From Labilibaculum sp. (GTDB lineage: Bacteria; Bacteroidota; Bacteroidia; Bacteroidales; Marinifilaceae): a DNA stretch of 52,565 nucleotides. Below the pieces are notes generated by a model. That model did no database searches and was not told where the DNA came from. It worked only from the letters and a program-made list of their open reading frames with translations. Of the stretch, positions 1 through 10,449 are shown in pieces. The stretch spans positions 1-52,565 of the forward strand of contig JAESUW010000001.1 in assembly GCA_016760525.1 (NCBI GenBank), in the 5' to 3' direction. Within the stretch, counting starts at the first letter, position 1; every line of letters begins with the position of its first letter. The position numbers and the translations under genes were made by a program.

Positions 1-1563
1 ATAAACCTGTTCTACACGAAGAGACTTATCCTTATGTGCAAATTCAAACCGTAGATTTTTTCCTGTTATAATAAACTCATCATCTGATAATTGCAATATT
101 AAACCAAAAGCAGGTTCGTCTTTGAACATTCTCATAAATTGAACATTAAATATCCACTCTCCTATTGAAGCCTTTGTGTAACTTTTGTCTTCCATTTCTA
201 AATCACCTGCATCAAAATCCCACATCCCAACATCAACCTTTCTTTTTGATGGTGAAACTTGACGATAAATCCCCATTAACTTATCTGTTCCTTGCCTTTC
301 CGTAATTAGTGGCATCAACTGATCGAGAATACGATATCCTTCCACCAATGACGACTCTTCAGAAACCCGCTCAATTCCAAATGGAGCAAATCCAATCCCG
401 TCTTTTTCGGCTATAGTCCAATAAGCTTTGCCAACCATCGCCTCATCAATCCTACATTCAGGAATAAAAAGCACATTTCCTGGGTGGTCATATGCCTCGC
501 AATACTGCTTAAATGCAGGATGGTAAATATCCGGACTCAACAAATCTACACTAGGAGAGGCTGCTCTATATACATCCAACACCGTATGAATAGGTCCTCC
601 TGTTGGATATCGGCCTTGCATGTTATCGTGTTTAGGTTGTTTTAACCAGGCATTGTAAAACATAGGAATGTCATACTCAGCCTTTCCGGCAACTGTTACT
701 TGTTCTAAAAAACCAGCAAAATGCCACGCCATAAATGCATCAATAGCCATTGTTCCAAACACTTCATCCCAACTACCTTCCATTTTGTTTCCATTCGTAT
801 TCCATGCCTTTGTCATTGCTGGAACAAGATCAGCCACATGCTTTTTCAGGTATTGTGTTAATTGTTTTGGAACTGGTCCGTTGAAAAGCTTTAATGCTTT
901 AGGCTGTTGATCAAGAGCAACACCGTAAGTGCCTACTTCATTTTCTACCTGTACCATTACAACAGTTTGATTTTCATCAATCTGTTTAATTCGCTTCATT
1001 AGTTTTGCAAAGGCTTTTGCATCAGCTTTCCAGGTTTCTTCAAAAAATGGAGATAAAGTATTTTTGTTATAAATAGAAGTATCTTTTCCTCCCATAAGTC
1101 TTTCCATACTAGTCCCTATAACCCTTGGGAAACGTACCCTGTCTTTCTTAACCCACTCCGGCGCATAAGATGAATATCCATTTTTCCATGCAGCAAACCA
1201 AATAATAACCAGCTTCAAATCATGCTTCTCTGCATTTTTAATCAAGCCGTCAATTTCATTATAATTAAATTGTCCTTCTACAGGCTCAAATTGATCCCAT
1301 GAGATCGTAGCAAGTACACTATTCAATCCTAACTTTTTACATTTTTCAAAAGCTAAGTCTAAATATTCCAAAGTAGTAGAAGAACTGTTACCAAGCTCAC
1401 CGCATAATAGTAAGCTTGGTTCTCCTTCAATAATTAACTGAGTGGCATTCCCGTTGTTTTTAAGATGTGGCCTCTTTTTAGATTGCCCATTTAATGTGAT
1501 TGAGAATATAAGCATCAAAATCAGGACGCTTACTATTTTTGATTTTAATAGTCGTATTTTCAT
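1..1563 (-). CDS. GH35-like beta-galactosidase with DUF5597-type C-terminus (partial, runs off left edge)
   Basis: The minus-strand frame opens with ATG at 1563 and stays open to position 1, giving 521 residues without a stop; the 3' end lies outside the window. An N-terminal signal peptide ends near residue 27 (hydrophobic core followed by LNGQ). The TIM-barrel part has a VENEVGTYG motif with the likely acid/base Glu at 207 or 209, and a later FIPE segment with a candidate nucleophile at Glu369. The C-terminal part looks like the DUF5597 domain found in some GH35 enzymes, including xyloglucan-active galactosidases. I therefore infer removal of terminal galactose (or a related sugar) from side chains in the periplasm. 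It sits 8 nt downstream of the GH2 gene and is probably co-transcribed with it. Substrate specificity is not determinable here; a GH42-like assignment is the alternative. Confidence 0.75.
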   Translation of the reverse strand, partial: MKIRLLKSKIVSVLILMLIFSITLNGQSKKRPHLKNNGNATQLIIEGEPSLLLCGELGNSSSTTLEYLDLAFEKCKKLGLNSVLATISWDQFEPVEGQFNYNEIDGLIKNAEKHDLKLVIIWFAAWKNGYSSYAPEWVKKDRVRFPRVIGTSMERLMGGKDTSIYNKNTLSPFFEETWKADAKAFAKLMKRIKQIDENQTVVMVQVENEVGTYGVALDQQPKALKLFNGPVPKQLTQYLKKHVADLVPAMTKAWNTNGNKMEGSWDEVFGTMAIDAFMAWHFAGFLEQVTVAGKAEYDIPMFYNAWLKQPKHDNMQGRYPTGGPIHTVLDVYRAASPSVDLLSPDIYHPAFKQYCEAYDHPGNVLFIPECRIDEAMVGKAYWTIAEKDGIGFAPFGIERVSEESSLVEGYRILDQLMPLITERQGTDKLMGIYRQVSPSKRKVDVGMWDFDAGDLEMEDKSYTKASIGEWIFNVQFMRMFKDEPAFGLILQLSDDEFIITGKNLRFEFAHKDKSLRVEQVY

Positions 1564-1571
1564 GTTTGTAA

Positions 1572-4034
1572 TTATTGGGTTATAATCTCTATTGAATTTT
1601 CTTTTAATCCTTTGGCTTGGGCTTTAAGTGTTATTTTACCAGGAGTGCCATTTGGTCTGATAATGACAAGCCCTTTTCCTTGAAAAACCTTCTTTTTAGG
1701 TTGTTGCATACTTGATACATCTTTCGGGTTTCCATTACCCACTCCTGCAATTTCGCCAGGCCCGATGATCGTGTAATTAACCTCAATATCATCGGCATAA
1801 GGAATAAGATTACCTTCATCGTCAACAATTTCAACTGTAACATACGATAAGTCATTGTTATTGGCTTTTATGTTAGTTCTATCAGGAATCAATCGAATGG
1901 TCGCCGGAGCACCTACTGTTTTAAGGGTTGTGGAAGATACTTCGTTTCCATTGTCATAAGCTTTGGCAACCAAGGTTCCCGGTTGATAAGGCACCTGAAA
2001 AGTTGCGGTTATTGCAGTATCCGGCACCACTTGTTCACCAATCAGTTTTCCATTCAGTTCAAGTTTCACCAATTTATTTTTTGTGTAAACACGAACTTGT
2101 AGTGTATCACCTTCCGAACCCTGCCAACTCCAGCTTTTCAGTTCATCCGGCCATCCCCATTTACTTATGTGATATCGCATACCCTCAGGTACAGATAGTT
2201 TCTGAACAAACATTTCAATATTACTTAAATCCCAAACCACATCACGATAATAGGATTGTGGCTTTTTATGTCCTATATAATCTAAATCACCACAAAAGGC
2301 ATTATTCCATGGCCAGGGACCAAAAACTTTCCGTCTTTTTCCTTTATCTTTAATAAGCGTTGCTAATCCTAAACTAGATTCACCCCTGTAATCCAATGCT
2401 GTCCATACAAAATCACCAATAATATATGGATGCTTCTTAACCAATTGCCATATTTCATAAGTCTTAGCCGGATGCGATTCTGTTCCAAGTATAATACGAT
2501 TTGGATATTTCTCATGATCAGATTCATACTTTTCTTGCAAATAATTATATCCGCCGACATCGAGAAGATTAAATACTGCTGGACTAAGTTCTTCCCAGTG
2601 GTCACCACGTTTGCTCCATAAATTTTCACAAACCCCTTCATTAACCATTCGTGTTGTATCTAACTCTTTTACACGATCTCGAAGCATCTTTCTAATTTTA
2701 AGACCTTCCTCCGATGCGGATCCTGGAATTTCATTTCCGATACTCCAAAGAATAATAGATGGATGATTACGATCTCGTAAAATCATAGCAGTTAAATCTT
2801 TGTCCCAGTACTCCTCAAAATACTTGTGATAATCACCACCTTTAGCTTTGTTCCAACAATCAAAAGATTCATCTATCACATACATTCCAAGCCTGTCACA
2901 TACATCCAACAGAATCTTTGATGGCGGGTTATGGCTCATTCGCACAGCATTAAATCCATTTTCTTTCAACAGTTTAATCTTTCTTTCTTCTGCCGCCTCT
3001 AAAGATACCGCTCCTAAAGGTCCATTATCATGATGAATGCAACCACCTTTTAGTAAAACAGAATTTCCATTTACCATCAAACCGTTTTCCGCACTAATTT
3101 GGATATTCCTTATTCCAAATGGAATAGTAACCTGATCTACTTGTTTCTCCCCTTGTAAAATTTCAACCTGAACAGTATACAAATTAGGGTTTTCAGCTGA
3201 CCATAACGCAGGATTTTTTATACTTATCTGTTCTGTTTCTACTGAACCGTATAAACCAACTACAGCCTTACGTTCAGTTTTCTCAATAACTTTTCCTTTC
3301 TTATTGATTATTTTAGTAACCAAAATAAAACTTTCTTTTTTGGTTCCGGAATTTTTTACAGTTGTAACGACATTTACATTGGCTGATGATTCAGATACAA
3401 CTGGGGTTGTTACATGAATACCCCATACATCAATATGCAAAGGATTAACTACGGTTAAATGCACGTGTCGATATATACCTGAACCTGAATACCATCGGGT
3501 ACGCCCCTCGTTCCTAACTCTTACAGCAATTACGTTATTTTGACCTGAAGAATTAAGAAAACTGGTTATATCATAGTAAAAAGGACTATAACCATAAGGA
3601 TGAATTCCTAAATAATTCCCATTCACCCATACTTCTGAGTTCATATATACACCATCGAACTGTATGATAACTTTTTTTCCCTCCTCATTTTTCGATAACT
3701 GAAACTTTTTTCTATACCAACCCGTTCCCCCAAAAAGAAATCCATCTAAAATACCGGAATTCGAGTTTTTATAATAAGGTCCTGTATCCTCAGAAATTTG
3801 AGAAGGTAGATCCTCAATACTCCAGTCGTGAGGTAAATTAACTTTTCTCCAACTTGAATCATCAAAATCCGGAGATTCCGGACCGATTGAATAAGTATTT
3901 AGTTTAAAAGACCATCCTTGATCGAAAGATCTGGTGCGAAAATCTGAGCCATTTTGTGCTTTTAAAACATGCACAAAAAACAGGAATATAAAAATGATTG
4001 TCAACAACTTACCTAGTTCTTTTTTATTTCTCAT
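1572..4034 (-). CDS. GH2 beta-galactosidase-type exo-glycosidase with DUF4982
   Basis: Secreted GH2 enzyme of about 820 residues. The open frame extends upstream to 4097, but the in-frame ATG at 4034 (MRNKKELGK) directly precedes the hydrophobic signal-peptide core and is the better start. Domain order is a jelly-roll sugar-binding domain (HDWSIEDLP, GTGWYRKKF), an immunoglobulin-like domain, a TIM barrel, then DUF4982 and a C-terminal Ig-like domain with GVGNGNP. The acid/base Glu lies in the GNEIP motif (about residue 435) and the nucleophile in LGTESH (about residue 519). GH2 proteins with this layout are mostly beta-galactosidases, but some cleave other beta-linked sugars. It lies 78 nt downstream of a frameshifted paralogue and just upstream of the GH35-like gene. 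It is the only one of the three GH2/DUF4982-type copies in the left locus that reads through intact. Confidence 0.85.
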   Translation of the reverse strand: MRNKKELGKLLTIIFIFLFFVHVLKAQNGSDFRTRSFDQGWSFKLNTYSIGPESPDFDDSSWRKVNLPHDWSIEDLPSQISEDTGPYYKNSNSGILDGFLFGGTGWYRKKFQLSKNEEGKKVIIQFDGVYMNSEVWVNGNYLGIHPYGYSPFYYDITSFLNSSGQNNVIAVRVRNEGRTRWYSGSGIYRHVHLTVVNPLHIDVWGIHVTTPVVSESSANVNVVTTVKNSGTKKESFILVTKIINKKGKVIEKTERKAVVGLYGSVETEQISIKNPALWSAENPNLYTVQVEILQGEKQVDQVTIPFGIRNIQISAENGLMVNGNSVLLKGGCIHHDNGPLGAVSLEAAEERKIKLLKENGFNAVRMSHNPPSKILLDVCDRLGMYVIDESFDCWNKAKGGDYHKYFEEYWDKDLTAMILRDRNHPSIILWSIGNEIPGSASEEGLKIRKMLRDRVKELDTTRMVNEGVCENLWSKRGDHWEELSPAVFNLLDVGGYNYLQEKYESDHEKYPNRIILGTESHPAKTYEIWQLVKKHPYIIGDFVWTALDYRGESSLGLATLIKDKGKRRKVFGPWPWNNAFCGDLDYIGHKKPQSYYRDVVWDLSNIEMFVQKLSVPEGMRYHISKWGWPDELKSWSWQGSEGDTLQVRVYTKNKLVKLELNGKLIGEQVVPDTAITATFQVPYQPGTLVAKAYDNGNEVSSTTLKTVGAPATIRLIPDRTNIKANNNDLSYVTVEIVDDEGNLIPYADDIEVNYTIIGPGEIAGVGNGNPKDVSSMQQPKKKVFQGKGLVIIRPNGTPGKITLKAQAKGLKENSIEIITQ

Positions 4035-4112
4035 AACTACAATTTTATTAACATTATATTCATTTATGGTTTTCAAGAAAATCTTAAATTCCTTCATATT
4101 AATTGTCTCTGG

Positions 4113-6562
4113 TTATTGTGAGACGATCTCAACGGCACTTCCCTCTAAGCCTGTTGCTTTGGCTTGCAAAATAATTTCACCTGCTTTTCCTTTAGGTCTT
4201 ATAATAACAAGACCTTTCCCTTGGAAAACCTTTTTTTTGGGCTGCTGAAAACTGGACACATCTATCGGATTTCCATTACCTACTCCTGCAATTTCTCCAT
4301 TACCTGAAATCGAGAAATGAACTTCAATATCACTTACATAAGGAACAACATTTCCTTCTGAATCAATAATTTCAACAGAAACATAAGACAAATCATTTCT
4401 GCTTGCATTAATTGTTGACCGATCTGCAGTAAGTCGAATGCTTTTGGGTTTTCCGGTTGTTTGTAATTCTACAGCATCGGTTTCTTTTCCGTTTTCAACA
4501 TTCACAGCCTTTAAAACTCCAGGTTGATATGGGACATTGAATGTTGCAATAATATCTTTTTCATTAATGGCTTGTTCATCGATTACTTTCCCATTCAAAT
4601 AGAGGCGAACCAAAGGGGCACGAGAAAAAACGCGTACTTGAAGTGGCTTATCCTCTGCTCCAGGCCAAGTCCAGCTAAGGATTTCATCAGGCCATCCAAA
4701 TTCCGGAATATTTTCCACCATTCCGTCAGGTATAGGTGAATGAACAACCAAAACAATAGAACGATTACGCCAAACCACATCACGATAATAGGATGGTGTT
4801 TTTTTATTACCAATCAGGTCTAGATCTCCGCTGTATGCATTGAACCATGGCCATCCCATATTGTGTTTATAGATTTCAGCAGTATCCAACCTGTTGTGGC
4901 CTAAACCTGCTTCTCCCATGTAGTCCATTGCAGTCCATACAAAATCACCAATTACATACTTATGTTTTTCTGCCAGACTAAAGTTTATTAGTGCTTTATT
5001 GGCATGCGATTCGGTACCTACCATAATACGATCTGGATAACTCTCATGATCCGATTCATATTTTTTATAGAGATAATTATATCCACCAACATCCAGAGGC
5101 TCAAAAATTCCCGGGCTTCTTCTCTTCCACATTCCCATTTTGGCAGCAGCTTCGGTCACTGGTCGCGTCGAATCCAATTCATGAACCTGTCAACCAACAT
5201 CTTCCTAGTAATTAATCCGGCTGAATCATAACGTTCTGGCATGGGGATCTCATTACCTATACTCCACATGATCACGGAAGGATGATTACGATCGCGTAGC
5301 ATTAAGTTGGTTAGATCTCTATTCCAGAACTTTTTAAAATATTTAGAGTAGTCGTCTTTATTTTTTGGTTGGTTCCACATATCAAATGCTTCATTAATAA
5401 CCAACATTCCAATACTATCACATGCATTCATAAATATCTCTGAGAAAGGATTGTGGCTTGTTCTTACAGCATTAAATCCATTTTGCTTCATCAACTCAAT
5501 CTTACGGACTTCAGCACGTGCGATGGCTTTTGCCCCTAATGGCCCATTATCATGGTGAATACATCCGCCTTTGAGTATTACTTCTTCTCCATTTAGAAGA
5601 AAACCTTTTTGAGCAGAAAATGACAAGCTGCGAATTCCAAATTTTGTTTCAACCTTATCTAATACTTTCTTACCCTTTTTAATCTCAGTTATTGCCTTAT
5701 ACAATTGAGGAGCATCAGGTGACCATAAATCTGGATTTGAAACTTGTAAATCCTGTTCAATTGTTTGTGATGTACCAAAATCCAAAACAATATTTTTTTC
5801 ACCAGTTTGTACTATTTTACCTGTTGGTGACAAAATGGTAGTTACCAGATTGATTTTATCAGTAAAAATTTGCTTGTTTGAAATAGCTGTTTTTATCCTA
5901 ATATTTGCTTTGTTATCGGTAATTTGTGGAGTTGTAATATAAACACCCCATGGATCAATACAAATTTTATCAGTAACCGATAACCAAACATGGCGATAAA
6001 TTCCTGACCCACTATACCATCGGGAATTATCTCCTTCATTCTTCACCTTTACAGTTAAAACATTTTCCTGTCCAACTGGTTTCAGAAATTTAGTTAGATC
6101 ATAATAAAATGGAGAGTATCCATTAGAGTTAGTCCCAAGATGGCAGCCATTAATCCAAACATCAGAAATTAGATAAACTCCATCAAAATGAATAACAACA
6201 TGTTTGTTTTTTAAACTCTTTTCTGTTATAAATTTCTTGGAATACCAACCTATTCCACCAATGGTATATCCCACCTGATGATCCATATAATCACCTTTCT
6301 GAAACGGTCCGATAACACTATCATGAATTTGATTTGGTAAATCTTCAATGCTCCAGTCATGGGGGATTTCTACTGTACGCCAGTCAGAAACATCATAACC
6401 CGGTTTCTCGGGTCCCGATGCCACATTCGTTTTTTTAAAAGACCAACCTTCATCAAAGGGAATATTTCTGAGATCAGTACTATTTTGAGCTATTACACTT
6501 GTTGTCACACAAACTAAAACTGTTAACAAACAAGCATTTCGTAAACACGTTAATATTTTCAT
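4113..6562 (-). pseudogene. GH2 beta-galactosidase-type enzyme split by a one-base frameshift
   Basis: Two minus-strand frames together form one GH2 of about 820 residues. Frame one (6562 to 5156, 468 aa) has a signal peptide, the HDWSIEDLP and GIGWYSKKF jelly-roll motifs, and the GNEIP acid/base motif. Frame two (5180s down to 4113) continues with ELDSTRP, the VGTESH nucleophile motif and the DUF4982/Ig-like tail. Near 5184 the coding strand reads GACAGGTTCATGAATTGG; one extra base (for example TTCCAT) would restore DRFHELDSTRP, matching the paralogue at 1572-4034. The second part has no credible start of its own, because its apparent first codon is TTG inside homologous sequence. It is either a recent inactivating deletion or a sequencing error. 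Intact, it would be a periplasmic exo-acting GH2, possibly with a different side-chain specificity. Confidence 0.8.
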
Positions 6563-6662
6563 AAAACTTATAATTTTTAGTTATCTTCAAATGTCTCTTT
6601 GTCGTTTTTATTTTCAGTGTATGACGAAAAAAAACATGACACTGGATTTCTGATACTCTTCT

Positions 6663-7694
6663 TCACCAATCAATCTTCCCACCTAAATTTCCTTTCATTA
6701 ATTGCTCCACCTCCTCAATACTTATGTTATTTACATCTCCTGTAATGGTATGTTTCAGGAATGAAGCTGCAACTGCAAAATCGATAATTTTTTGTTCTTG
6801 ATTTGTCCAGTTTAGAAATCCATAAATCAATCCTGCCATAAGAGCATCCCCACCTCCTACACGATCAACAATATGAGTCATTTGATAGGTTGGTGATTTC
6901 AATACCTGTTTGCCATTGTATAGGATTCCTACCCAAGTGTTGTGATTGGCACTAATGGTTCCCCGGCGAGTGGTGACAATCTTTTGTAACTTCGGGTATT
7001 TTTGCATGAGTTGTCTGGAGACCATACCAAAAGTCTCTTTTGAATACTCTCCATTGGTTGGTAAGTTGGTTTCAATATCAAGGACTTTCTCTGCATCGAA
7101 TTCATTCCCTATCAGTACATTTGTTTTGGCAATTAAGGGCGGCATTACTTTACAGGCTTCCTTATCGTCTTTCCAAAGCTTACTGCGGTAATTCACATCG
7201 CACGATACAGTAATTCCTTTTTCGTTGGCTTTTTGTAAGGCTTCTTCCAACACTTCGGTAGCCCCTTCGGAAATTGCAGGGATAATTCCTGTCCAATGAA
7301 ACCAACAAGCATCCTGCAACACTTCATCCCAATCTATCATACCTTTGGCAAGGCTTGTAAATGCAGAGTTGGCACGATCGTAAACTACTTTGGAACCTCT
7401 GGTTACTGCTCCCGTTTCCAAAAAATAAATACCCAAACGTTCGCCCCCAAATACAATGTGACTGGTATCTACTCCAAATTTGTTTAGCTCCTCTATGCAA
7501 AATTTTCCAATATCATTATCCGGCAAACGGGTAACACAGGCGGTTGGAATTCCAAAATTTGCCAGTGATACAGATACATTCATCTCTCCGCCTCCATAGG
7601 TGGCGTTAAGTACATTGGTTTGGGAAAATCGTTTGTAGCCGGATGTTGCCAATCGCAACATGATTTCTCCGAAAGTGATTACTTTTTTACTCAT
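6663..7694 (-). CDS. kdgK: 2-keto-3-deoxygluconate kinase (PfkB family)
   Basis: Cytoplasmic PfkB-type sugar kinase of 343 residues with no signal peptide. The N-terminus (ITFGEIMLRL) and the glycine pair in NATYGGGEMNVSVSLANFG are typical of KDG kinases. The C-terminal ATP-site motif DRVGGGDALMAGLIYG contains the catalytic base at about Asp283. It would phosphorylate 2-keto-3-deoxygluconate to KDPG, which an aldolase splits to pyruvate and glyceraldehyde 3-phosphate. No KDPG aldolase or uronate isomerase is visible in the window, so the remaining steps must be encoded elsewhere. Its position near GH105 and DUF4861 genes fits catabolism of unsaturated uronic acids, which converge on KDG. It is the only clearly cytoplasmic metabolic enzyme of the locus. 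Confidence 0.85.
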   Translation of the reverse strand: MSKKVITFGEIMLRLATSGYKRFSQTNVLNATYGGGEMNVSVSLANFGIPTACVTRLPDNDIGKFCIEELNKFGVDTSHIVFGGERLGIYFLETGAVTRGSKVVYDRANSAFTSLAKGMIDWDEVLQDACWFHWTGIIPAISEGATEVLEEALQKANEKGITVSCDVNYRSKLWKDDKEACKVMPPLIAKTNVLIGNEFDAEKVLDIETNLPTNGEYSKETFGMVSRQLMQKYPKLQKIVTTRRGTISANHNTWVGILYNGKQVLKSPTYQMTHIVDRVGGGDALMAGLIYGFLNWTNQEQKIIDFAVAASFLKHTITGDVNNISIEEVEQLMKGNLGGKIDW

Positions 7695-7734
7695 TGCCAG
7701 TTTTTACTTAAAAATGAAATATTTTATGTACGAA

Positions 7735-8067
7735 ACCATACCTCCCCACTATACAGTCTGGCTTTTGTAGTTCCGATGGATACCTTTGCAAATGCCCTAA
7801 TACTGATGGGTGTTTGATCCGGAAAATCTTTTATGTTTCAGTAGTGCGATAAATCAATTTTACGCCAACCAAAACATCAAAACCGATTTTTTCTGATTCT
7901 GATGAAAGATTAACTTTTTTAAAATGCCAACCTTTATCGAAAGGCTTGGTATGGAGATTTGATACCTCCTGCGCCATTGCGCAAAAGTGTATTAACAAAA
8001 CAATAAGAATTAGTATCCCTATTGTTTTAATACCGTTTAATCGATGTAATATTGTTAATGATTTCAT
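7735..8067 (-). pseudogene. Decayed N-terminal remnant of a GH2 gene
   Basis: The frame starting at 8067 has a signal peptide (LLIHFCAMAQ) and then KPFDKGWHFKKVNL, the start of a GH2 mature protein. Near 7880 the homology moves to the next frame as WRKIDLSHY, after which a TGA stands where homologues have the Trp of HDWSIEDLP. The shifted frame still matches onward as DFPDQTP and KVSIGTTKA down to about 7740, where it stops 41 nt before the kdgK start. The closest relative in the window is the GH2 starting at 52185, which has DLPNQTP and KASIGTA at the same places. The barrel and all catalytic residues are gone. I read it as a truncated, multiply mutated gene, not a functional small protein. 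Confidence 0.75.
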
Positions 8068-8166
8068 CTCTATTTATTAGGTATTATTCACATTGGAGGA
8101 ACAGGACTAAAGCTCCTTTAAGCATCAATAGATTACAAATCTTTATCTTAAGTTTATAGTCAATAA

Positions 8167-9309
8167 CTATTTCTTTATTGTAACATTCAGAGGTTGGCGA
8201 ACTTTCTCTGTAAAATCTGCCATATATTCGAACCAAGATTCATCCGTATCAAATCCCCATTTGCTCCAACCTGCCCCAAAATAGTAAGTAAAGTATTGTC
8301 CTTTTTTATAGGATGCAATCCCTAATAAGTGTGTCTTATCCTGCGTAATATCTTTCATGTGTAATTGAAACACAAGTCCGGTATAACTTCGCCCGCTATT
8401 TTCTCCCTTAATTGAAACTGCATTTTCAGCATAAGCCAAATAACCAGCTTTTTGATCAGTTTTTATTTCACCTAATTTCCGATGCAAAGCAATTCCTGCA
8501 ACCACTTTCATTTCATTAAAACCCCCTTCGTAAGAGACAACCCCTTTGTTTAATTGGGAATAAGCATCCAATGAGATGGTTATTTTTTCGTTCACTATTT
8601 TACCCGCAACAGGAATCGTGTGAGATAATGAAAAGGTAACTCGTAAAGGCCCATTATCTAACACCTCATATGTATTATAGTATTTTCCAATCCAAAGGGT
8701 ATCATTAAAAAAAGGAGCAATACCTCCTGCACCTAATGTTTGTCCTACTTTATAACAATCAAGCCCCTGTCCGTAATCAACATGATAATTACGTCCTTTC
8801 TCTTTAAAGTCTGCATACCATTTATCAACAATTAGGCTATCTGTTCTTTTTAGCCATACATCTACTCCATTGCTTGGTCGTTGTCTTTTTAATGCAGGTC
8901 CATACATTCTAAATGCAATGCGGTCATTTTCCCATGCAAAATCATCTAAGCGCTCCGGTACATATCGTCCATGAACCAATGGCTGCAAAGTTTCAGGTAA
9001 TCCCTTTTTGATTTTATATGTATTTCGCCCATCGGCTTCAACACTTACAGGAAAAATAACGGACTGCGGAACCTTTTGCCCTGCATAAATAACCTGATAG
9101 GGCAATTGTTTTCCATTTTTATCTTCAACCACTATAGATTCATTTTTTCCCAGTCCAAGTTTATCTTTCACCACTTCCCAATCCACTTCAATAATTTCAT
9201 TCACACGCGGTAATGAAGATGTATTTATAACTTTAACTTTTACTGATTTAGCTCCAAAGGAGGCAATCGAAAACACATATAATATTGCTAGTATCAACAA
9301 CTTTCTCAT
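8167..9309 (-). CDS. DUF4861 family secreted protein
   Basis: Secreted protein of 380 residues with an N-terminal signal peptide (LLILAILYVFSIASFGAKS). The body resembles the DUF4861 family, seen in segments such as GRYVPERLDDFAWENDRIAFRMYGPAL and the closing WFEYMADFTEKVRQPL. Family members are common in polysaccharide utilization loci for uronic-acid-containing glycans, next to GH105/GH88 genes. I know of no settled biochemical role, so I assign none. It follows the GH105 gene by only 6 nt, so the two are almost certainly co-transcribed and probably act on the same uronate-containing oligosaccharides in the periplasm. Confidence 0.75.
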   Translation of the reverse strand: MRKLLILAILYVFSIASFGAKSVKVKVINTSSLPRVNEIIEVDWEVVKDKLGLGKNESIVVEDKNGKQLPYQVIYAGQKVPQSVIFPVSVEADGRNTYKIKKGLPETLQPLVHGRYVPERLDDFAWENDRIAFRMYGPALKRQRPSNGVDVWLKRTDSLIVDKWYADFKEKGRNYHVDYGQGLDCYKVGQTLGAGGIAPFFNDTLWIGKYYNTYEVLDNGPLRVTFSLSHTIPVAGKIVNEKITISLDAYSQLNKGVVSYEGGFNEMKVVAGIALHRKLGEIKTDQKAGYLAYAENAVSIKGENSGRSYTGLVFQLHMKDITQDKTHLLGIASYKKGQYFTYYFGAGWSKWGFDTDESWFEYMADFTEKVRQPLNVTIKK

Positions 9310-9315
9310 AATCCC

Positions 9316-10422
9316 TTATTCTTTTGCCATTTTACACATTTCGCTACCTGCCAATAAAAAGGCACCTGTTCCATACAATTCCCATTTATCTGCTTTAAGA
9401 TAAGTAGAAGGACCTGCTGCAGCTCCCTGAACCCATCCAACACGACCTTCTTCATTCAAACATCCATTTAATCCAACCCAGGCCTTTTTAGCTGCCAGAC
9501 GATATTTCTTTCCTCTTAATAATCCTGAGTTTACACCATAAGCTAATGCATAACAGAAAAGGCCTGATCCACTAACTTCTCCGTGTGGATATGCGTCGGG
9601 ATCTAATAAACCTGGTCGCCACAAACCATCAACAGGTTGAATTTCAACAATACGTTTTGCCATCTCCTTAAAAAGTTTCTTATAAAACGGACGTTCAGGA
9701 TAATCTGCAGGAAGCTCTTTCATAATTTTCACCAACCCAGCAAGCACCCAACCGTTTCCACGTGCCCAAAATACAGGCTTTCCATTTGCTTCGTATTTAT
9801 CGGTACTATCATTTTTGATGGTATAGCTTAAATCACGATGCAGTAAACGTTCTTTCTTATTATAAAGCAGATTGTATGCTTCGCGGTACAACTGATCGTT
9901 GTACTTTAAGTACTCACATTTACCGAACATAATCCCAGCCTTAATTAATACAGGTGGAGCCATAAACAATGCATCAGCCCACCAATATTTGACCACTTCA
10001 ATTCCTTTTGTAGGATAAGACTCCGATACAAAACGAGCCAAAGTATCAAGACTTGGCTGAACCATTTCCATTCTTTTCTCTCTATCATATAGGCTAAGAT
10101 AAGTTTGGCAAATGGCTATATCATCGGCATGATACCAACGCCTAAATGGTTTCCACCCTGTTTTATTACCCATTGTCATCAACTCATCATACATCATCTG
10201 CGATTGTGTCGCTTGCCATGCAGAAAACAACCCTGCATAAAACACAGCATGTGTCCATTCATTCCTTTTCCTTCTTTTAGGGTGTTCAACTTGCCATTTT
10301 GCAGTTTTTATCAGAACTGATTCTATGTATTCTGCATTCATATACTTATCAGAACTTTCCTGAGCAGTAACAAACAAAGACACACACATTACCAAACATA
10401 TACTAACTATAACTTTTTTCAT
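9316..10422 (-). CDS. GH105 unsaturated uronyl hydrolase
   Basis: Protein of 368 residues with a signal peptide (SICLVMCVSLFVTAQ), so periplasmic or secreted. The alpha/alpha-barrel family is recognised by RRWYHADDI, YWWADALFMAPP with the likely catalytic Asp150, and FWARGNGWVLAG. GH105 enzymes add water to the double bond of 4,5-unsaturated glucuronyl or galacturonyl ends left by polysaccharide lyases, releasing a linear keto-uronic acid that is channelled to KDG. That links it to the KDG kinase in the same block. No lyase gene lies in the window, so its substrate must be produced by enzymes encoded elsewhere. Two decayed fragments related to its 5' part occur at 15590-15735 and 23885-24090. 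GH88 is the close alternative family. Confidence 0.85.
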   Translation of the reverse strand: MKKVIVSICLVMCVSLFVTAQESSDKYMNAEYIESVLIKTAKWQVEHPKRRKRNEWTHAVFYAGLFSAWQATQSQMMYDELMTMGNKTGWKPFRRWYHADDIAICQTYLSLYDREKRMEMVQPSLDTLARFVSESYPTKGIEVVKYWWADALFMAPPVLIKAGIMFGKCEYLKYNDQLYREAYNLLYNKKERLLHRDLSYTIKNDSTDKYEANGKPVFWARGNGWVLAGLVKIMKELPADYPERPFYKKLFKEMAKRIVEIQPVDGLWRPGLLDPDAYPHGEVSGSGLFCYALAYGVNSGLLRGKKYRLAAKKAWVGLNGCLNEEGRVGWVQGAAAGPSTYLKADKWELYGTGAFLLAGSEMCKMAKE

Positions 10423-10449
10423 TTATCATTTTTTTAAAGCTGGTTGTAA

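Noticed and set aside
668-910. Plus-strand open frames of 60-140 codons inside the glycosidase genes
   Set aside because: They are antisense shadows of clearly coding minus-strand frames with conserved catalytic motifs.
4113-5177. Independent 354-residue GH2 C-terminal protein
   Set aside because: Its first codon would be TTG in the middle of sequence homologous to the neighbouring GH2; it is the second half of a frameshifted gene.
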